DNA from: Prosthecobacter sp.
GTDB taxonomy: Bacteria > Verrucomicrobiota > Verrucomicrobiia > Verrucomicrobiales > Verrucomicrobiaceae
Direction of reading: 5' to 3'
Assembly (NCBI GenBank): GCA_030827515.1
Contig: JAUREI010000021.1
Span: 1 to 34,341, forward strand
Length of the DNA stretch: 34,341 bases
The notes beneath the pieces were generated by a model. That model searched no databases. It saw only the letters and a list, made by a program, of their open reading frames with translations, and was not told the origin of the DNA. Shown here piece by piece: positions 31,149 to 34,341 of this stretch (position 1 is its first letter; each line of letters opens with the position of its first letter). Both the position numbers and the translations under genes were made by a program.

Positions 31149-33338
31149 ATGGCCACCGAGAAAACCGCGTCCCTGAAAAGCCTCCTCCTCATGGGGGAGG
31201 AAAACCTGCCAGCCGGAGGCGGTTTCCTCATCCTTCCGGGACGCATGGACCTGACCGGCGTCCAGCACCTCGAGCAGCTGCTGGCCGGCCGGCGCATCCT
31301 CTACCTCGTGGAGGAAGGCGGCGCCCTCTCAGCCCCCCTGCGCGCCCACCTTGAGCAGCCCCAGGTCAACGCCCTGGCCATCTCCCCGGAGTGCACCTAT
31401 GCCGCCAGTTTCCGTCGCGCGCTCGCCGCCGAGATCGGCGAGGACACGGTTGCCGTCTTCCTGCCGGCAGAGGCCGCCAGCTTGGGAGCCCCCCTGACGA
31501 CAGTGCCCGGCTTCCGCCTGGATTTCCTGATCAAAAGCGGTTTCCCGGTGTTGCCGGCTTACCTGCTGCACTGGCACGAGGTGATGCCGGACATCGGCCC
31601 CCAGCCGACGGCGGAAGCCGGCCTGCTGGCCTTCGGCCGTTTCATCCCCGAGGAGGACCTGAGCCTGTCCACGTATCAGGAAAGCCTGTTCGAACTCTCC
31701 GAAGCCTGCTTCAACCGTCACCCCTTGCTCGGCCTCAGCCTTGGCCATGCGTTGCTGCTCGGATTCAAGCGTCACGGACGCAGCAACTTGATAGTCGACG
31801 GCAAGGACGAGAAGACCTTCAGCTATGAACTGGTGCTGGCGATGGCCATCGCCCTGTCGAAGGTGATCCGCGCGGAAACCCAAATGCAGCGAGTTGGCAT
31901 TGTCCTGCCGCCCGGTCTGGGCGGACTGGTGGCCAACGTCGCCGTCGTGCTCGCCGGCAAGATCCCGGTCAACCTCAACTACACCGCCGGCCACGCCTCC
32001 GTGGATCATGCGATCAAGGCTTCGGGCATCGACAAGCTGATCACAGCCGACATTGTCGTCCGCAAGATGCAGGCCTTCCCCTGGCCTCCCACCCGGCAGC
32101 TCATGCTCATCGAACGTCTGCTGCCCACGCTGAAAACCCGGATCGGCCTCTGGCTGGCGGCAACCCGCGCCCTGCCCGCATCGCTGCTGGCCGCCGTGCT
32201 CGGCGTGCCGCGCAAGGGCGGTGACCAGGAGGCCCTGCTGCTCTTCACCAGCGGCAGCTCCGGCAACCCCAAGGGGGTCGTGCTCAGCCACCGCAACCTG
32301 CTCGCCAACGTCATCCAGTTCGGTTCCCGCCTCTCGCTCGGCCGGGGCGACTCCATTCTCGGCTGCCTGCCGCTGTTCCACAGCTTCGGCTGCACGGTGA
32401 CGCTGTGGTATCCGATCATCGCCGGTCTCGACCTCATCACCTATCCGAGTCCGCTGGAGACCAAGAAGCTCGCCGAACTCGTGGAGAAACATCGCATCAC
32501 CCTGCTGATCGCCACGCCCACCTTCCTGCGTGGCTGGCTGCGAGGCGTGCCGCGGGAGGCGCTGGCAAGCCTGAAACTGGTGGTCACCGGCGCAGAAAAA
32601 CTGCCCCCCAGTGTCTCCGAAGCCTTCGAACAGCGTTTCGGCAAACGCGTCTACGAAGGCTACGGCCTGACCGAGACCTCGCCGGTGTCCAACATCAACC
32701 TACCCGACCCTCCGCCGCTCGGCGAAGAACGCAGCGGCCATGCCTGGCTGGCCAGCCACCGCCCGGGCAGCGTCGGCCAGCTTCTGCCCGGTCTCGCGGT
32801 GCGCATCACGGAACCGGAGAGCGGCAGGCGCCAGCCCCTGCATGAAACCGGCATGATCTGGTTCCGCGGCGCCAATGTCTTCCCGGGCTACCACGAGGAT
32901 CCCAAGCGCAGTGCCGAGGTCATCGATGCCGAGGGCTGGTTCCGCACCGGTGACCTCGGGCGCGTCGACATGGACGGCTTCCTGCACATCGAGGGCCGCC
33001 TCAGCCGCTTTTCGAAGATTGGCGGCGAAATGGTGCCGCATGAAACCGTCGAGGAGGCCTTAATCAAGGCACTTGGCCTGGAGAACGAATCCTACCGCCG
33101 ACTCGCCGTGGTTGGGGTGCCCGATCCAGACAAGGGGGAGGCTCTGGTCCTGCTGAGCAGCCTGCCCGGCGGTCCCGAAGCGCAGGAAATCATCGAATTG
33201 CGCTACCGCCTGCTCGACAAGGGCCTGCCCGCGCTGTGGATTCCCAAGCGTCTGATCCGGGTCGAGGACATTCCCATCCTCTCCTCCGGCAAGCTCGATG
33301 TGCAGGCATGCGAACGGATGGCGCGCGGCGGAGCCTGA
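31149..33338 (+). CDS. Aas-like acyl-ACP/acyl-CoA synthetase with degenerate acyltransferase-like N-terminus
   Basis: A 729-aa protein. The C-terminal two thirds (about 215-725) are an AMP-forming adenylate domain: LLFTSGSSGNPKGVVLSH (about 363-380), YEGYGLTETSPVSN, GWFRTGDLGRVDMDGF and the catalytic Lys in SSGKLD (near residue 715). Such domains activate fatty acids to acyl-AMP and then acyl-ACP or acyl-CoA. The overall length and order resemble E. coli Aas (lysophospholipid acyltransferase plus acyl-ACP synthetase), but the N-terminal part lacks the acyltransferase H-x4-D box: where it would be expected the sequence reads LPGRMDLTG (29-37). It therefore probably acts as a synthetase only. 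The start at 31149 follows the permease by 62 bases without a Shine-Dalgarno; an in-frame ATG at 31080 overlaps the permease end. Confidence 0.87.
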   Translation: MATEKTASLKSLLLMGEENLPAGGGFLILPGRMDLTGVQHLEQLLAGRRILYLVEEGGALSAPLRAHLEQPQVNALAISPECTYAASFRRALAAEIGEDTVAVFLPAEAASLGAPLTTVPGFRLDFLIKSGFPVLPAYLLHWHEVMPDIGPQPTAEAGLLAFGRFIPEEDLSLSTYQESLFELSEACFNRHPLLGLSLGHALLLGFKRHGRSNLIVDGKDEKTFSYELVLAMAIALSKVIRAETQMQRVGIVLPPGLGGLVANVAVVLAGKIPVNLNYTAGHASVDHAIKASGIDKLITADIVVRKMQAFPWPPTRQLMLIERLLPTLKTRIGLWLAATRALPASLLAAVLGVPRKGGDQEALLLFTSGSSGNPKGVVLSHRNLLANVIQFGSRLSLGRGDSILGCLPLFHSFGCTVTLWYPIIAGLDLITYPSPLETKKLAELVEKHRITLLIATPTFLRGWLRGVPREALASLKLVVTGAEKLPPSVSEAFEQRFGKRVYEGYGLTETSPVSNINLPDPPPLGEERSGHAWLASHRPGSVGQLLPGLAVRITEPESGRRQPLHETGMIWFRGANVFPGYHEDPKRSAEVIDAEGWFRTGDLGRVDMDGFLHIEGRLSRFSKIGGEMVPHETVEEALIKALGLENESYRRLAVVGVPDPDKGEALVLLSSLPGGPEAQEIIELRYRLLDKGLPALWIPKRLIRVEDIPILSSGKLDVQACERMARGGA

Positions 33339-33364
33339 GACTCGTCCGCACGCCCCGGCGCTTC

Positions 33365-33393
33365 TTGACCCGCCGGCCAAACGGGGTTAGGCA
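33365..33393 (+). promoter_or_regulatory. Candidate lepA promoter
   Basis: TTGACC (33365-33370) lies 17 bases before TAGGCA (33388-33393), 23 bases upstream of the lepA ATG. The -35 is good and the -10 weak. Confidence 0.3.
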
Positions 33394-33416
33394 ATCCATC
33401 CCCCCAGCCCCATCCG

Positions 33417-34341
33417 ATGTCCATCGCCCGCACCCGCAACTTTTCCATCATCGCCCACATCGACCATGGGAAGACCACGCTCTCGGACCGGCTGCTGGAA
33501 TCCACCAAAACGATCACCCAGCGCGAGCAGCAGGACCAGCTGCTCGACTCGATGGATCTCGAGCGGGAGCGCGGCATCACCATCAAGGCGCACCCGGTGT
33601 GCATGAACTACAAGGCCCGCGACGGCCAAATGTACAAACTCAACCTGCTCGACACACCGGGTCATGTTGACTTCAGCTACGAGGTCAGCCGCTCCCTCGC
33701 CGCCTGCGAGGGCGCCCTGCTGCTGGTCGACGCCTCCCAGGGGGTCGAGGCGCAGACGGTGGCCAACCTGAACCTGGCCCTGCAGCAGAACCTCCATGTC
33801 ATCCCGGTCATCAACAAGATCGACCTGCCCAGCGCCGACCTCGACAAGGTGAAGCGCCAACTGGAGGACATCCTGCAGCTGCCTGCCGACGAGGCGGTGC
33901 CCGCCAGCGCCAAGATGGGCATCGGCATCGAGGACATCCTGGAGGCCGTCGTCGCCCTGATTCCACCGCCCAAGGATCCGGGCGACGGCTACCTGCGGGC
34001 GTCCGTTTTCGACTCGGTCTTCGACGCCTACCGCGGCGTGGTCAGCTACGTGCGCGTCGTCTCCGGCACCATCACCCGCGGCCAGAAGGTGCGCATGATG
34101 TCGACCGGCAACGATTATGAAATCAAGGACGTCGGCATCTTCCGGCCGAAGATGACCAGCTGCGAAAAGCTCGAGCCGGGCGACGTCGGTTACCTCATCG
34201 CCAACGTCAAGACCACCGCCGACGTCAAGATTGGCGACACCCTCACGGAAAGCCGTCGTCCGGCTCCGGAGCCGCTGCCCGGCTTCAAGGAGATCCACCC
34301 GCTCGTCTTCAGCGGCATCTACCCGGTCAGCACCGACGACT
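33417..34341 (+). CDS. lepA: Elongation factor 4 (LepA), 3' end outside the window
   Basis: The first 308 codons of a translational GTPase; the full protein is about 600 residues. GTPase motifs: G1 [16 protein letters not shown]2 region [11 protein letters not shown]3 [37 protein letters not shown]4 NKIDLPSAD and G5 SAKMGIGI, then the beta-barrel domain II ([10 protein letters not shown]) and part of domain III. The GVEAQT sequence and the absence of an EF-G G' domain separate it from EF-G. LepA acts on ribosomes and is thought to aid back-translocation or 30S biogenesis. The start is fixed by the conserved N-terminus. No Shine-Dalgarno precedes it (CCCCATCCG before ATG). Confidence 0.97.
   Translation, partial: MSIARTRNFSIIAHIDHGKTTLSDRLLESTKTITQREQQDQLLDSMDLERERGITIKAHPVCMNYKARDGQMYKLNLLDTPGHVDFSYEVSRSLAACEGALLLVDASQGVEAQTVANLNLALQQNLHVIPVINKIDLPSADLDKVKRQLEDILQLPADEAVPASAKMGIGIEDILEAVVALIPPPKDPGDGYLRASVFDSVFDAYRGVVSYVRVVSGTITRGQKVRMMSTGNDYEIKDVGIFRPKMTSCEKLEPGDVGYLIANVKTTADVKIGDTLTESRRPAPEPLPGFKEIHPLVFSGIYPVSTDD

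Overview
This is a high-GC bacterial window. The gene set points to the Planctomycetota-Verrucomicrobiota group, most likely a Verrucomicrobiota member. Evidence: a secreted sulfatase, a DUF1800/DUF1501 pair with twin-arginine leaders, a very large DUF1080 / beta-propeller / cytochrome c protein, a membrane Ser/Thr-kinase-like TPR protein, and almost no Shine-Dalgarno sequences before start codons. The phylum assignment is inferred from gene families; no rRNA is present.

Layout. 1-2495: the 3' end of an LsrF-type aldolase with a strong terminator, then a secreted sulfatase. 2791-7422 (minus strand): a six-gene ECF sigma operon running sigma factor, one-TM 98-aa protein, 131-aa anchored helical protein, 166-aa membrane protein, DUF1800 lipoprotein, DUF1501 protein, with two ATGA overlaps. 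7609-10995: the DUF1080-cytochrome c giant, with a strong terminator. 11227-14130 (minus): an RsmB-type rRNA methyltransferase and the DnaB helicase. 14333-16344: an M50 membrane protease and an M20 dipeptidase. 16367-18823 (minus): a His-rich mini-lipoprotein, NAD(P)HX repair enzyme NnrDE and an N-acetylmuramoyl-alanine amidase. 18953-22249: a PhoD-like phosphatase, a beta-hydroxyacid dehydrogenase and an MFS transporter. 22250-23575 (minus): an acetylxylan-esterase-like hydrolase. 23756-26329: a membrane pseudokinase with TPRs. 26338-28245 (minus): a lactonase-like/sialidase-like fusion. 28373-28747: a relic of a secreted protein. 28841-31086: an RbsB/RbsC-like binding protein and permease without an ATPase. 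31149-33338: an Aas-like acyl-ACP/CoA synthetase. 33417-end: LepA, cut by the window edge.

How the genes fit together. Sulfatase, DUF1080/cytochrome, acetylesterase, sialidase-like fusion and sugar ABC components suggest a scavenger of sulfated, acetylated or sialylated polysaccharides, with housekeeping genes (dnaB, rsmB, lepA, nnrDE, amidase) interspersed. The most interesting regulatory unit is the sigma operon, whose first three genes match the architecture (not demonstrably the sequence) of CnrH/CnrY/CnrX-type transmembrane signalling and whose output genes are exported proteins of unknown function.

Non-coding structure. At least five intergenic regions in the first half carry tandem repeats with an exact 7-bp period. 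Two inverted copies of a short palindrome with a GAGAC loop lie downstream of rsmB. A DnaA-box match lies upstream of dnaB. No tRNA, rRNA, CRISPR array, insertion sequence or intact mobile element was seen. No gene-free stretch exceeds 300 bases; the longest is 2496-2790.
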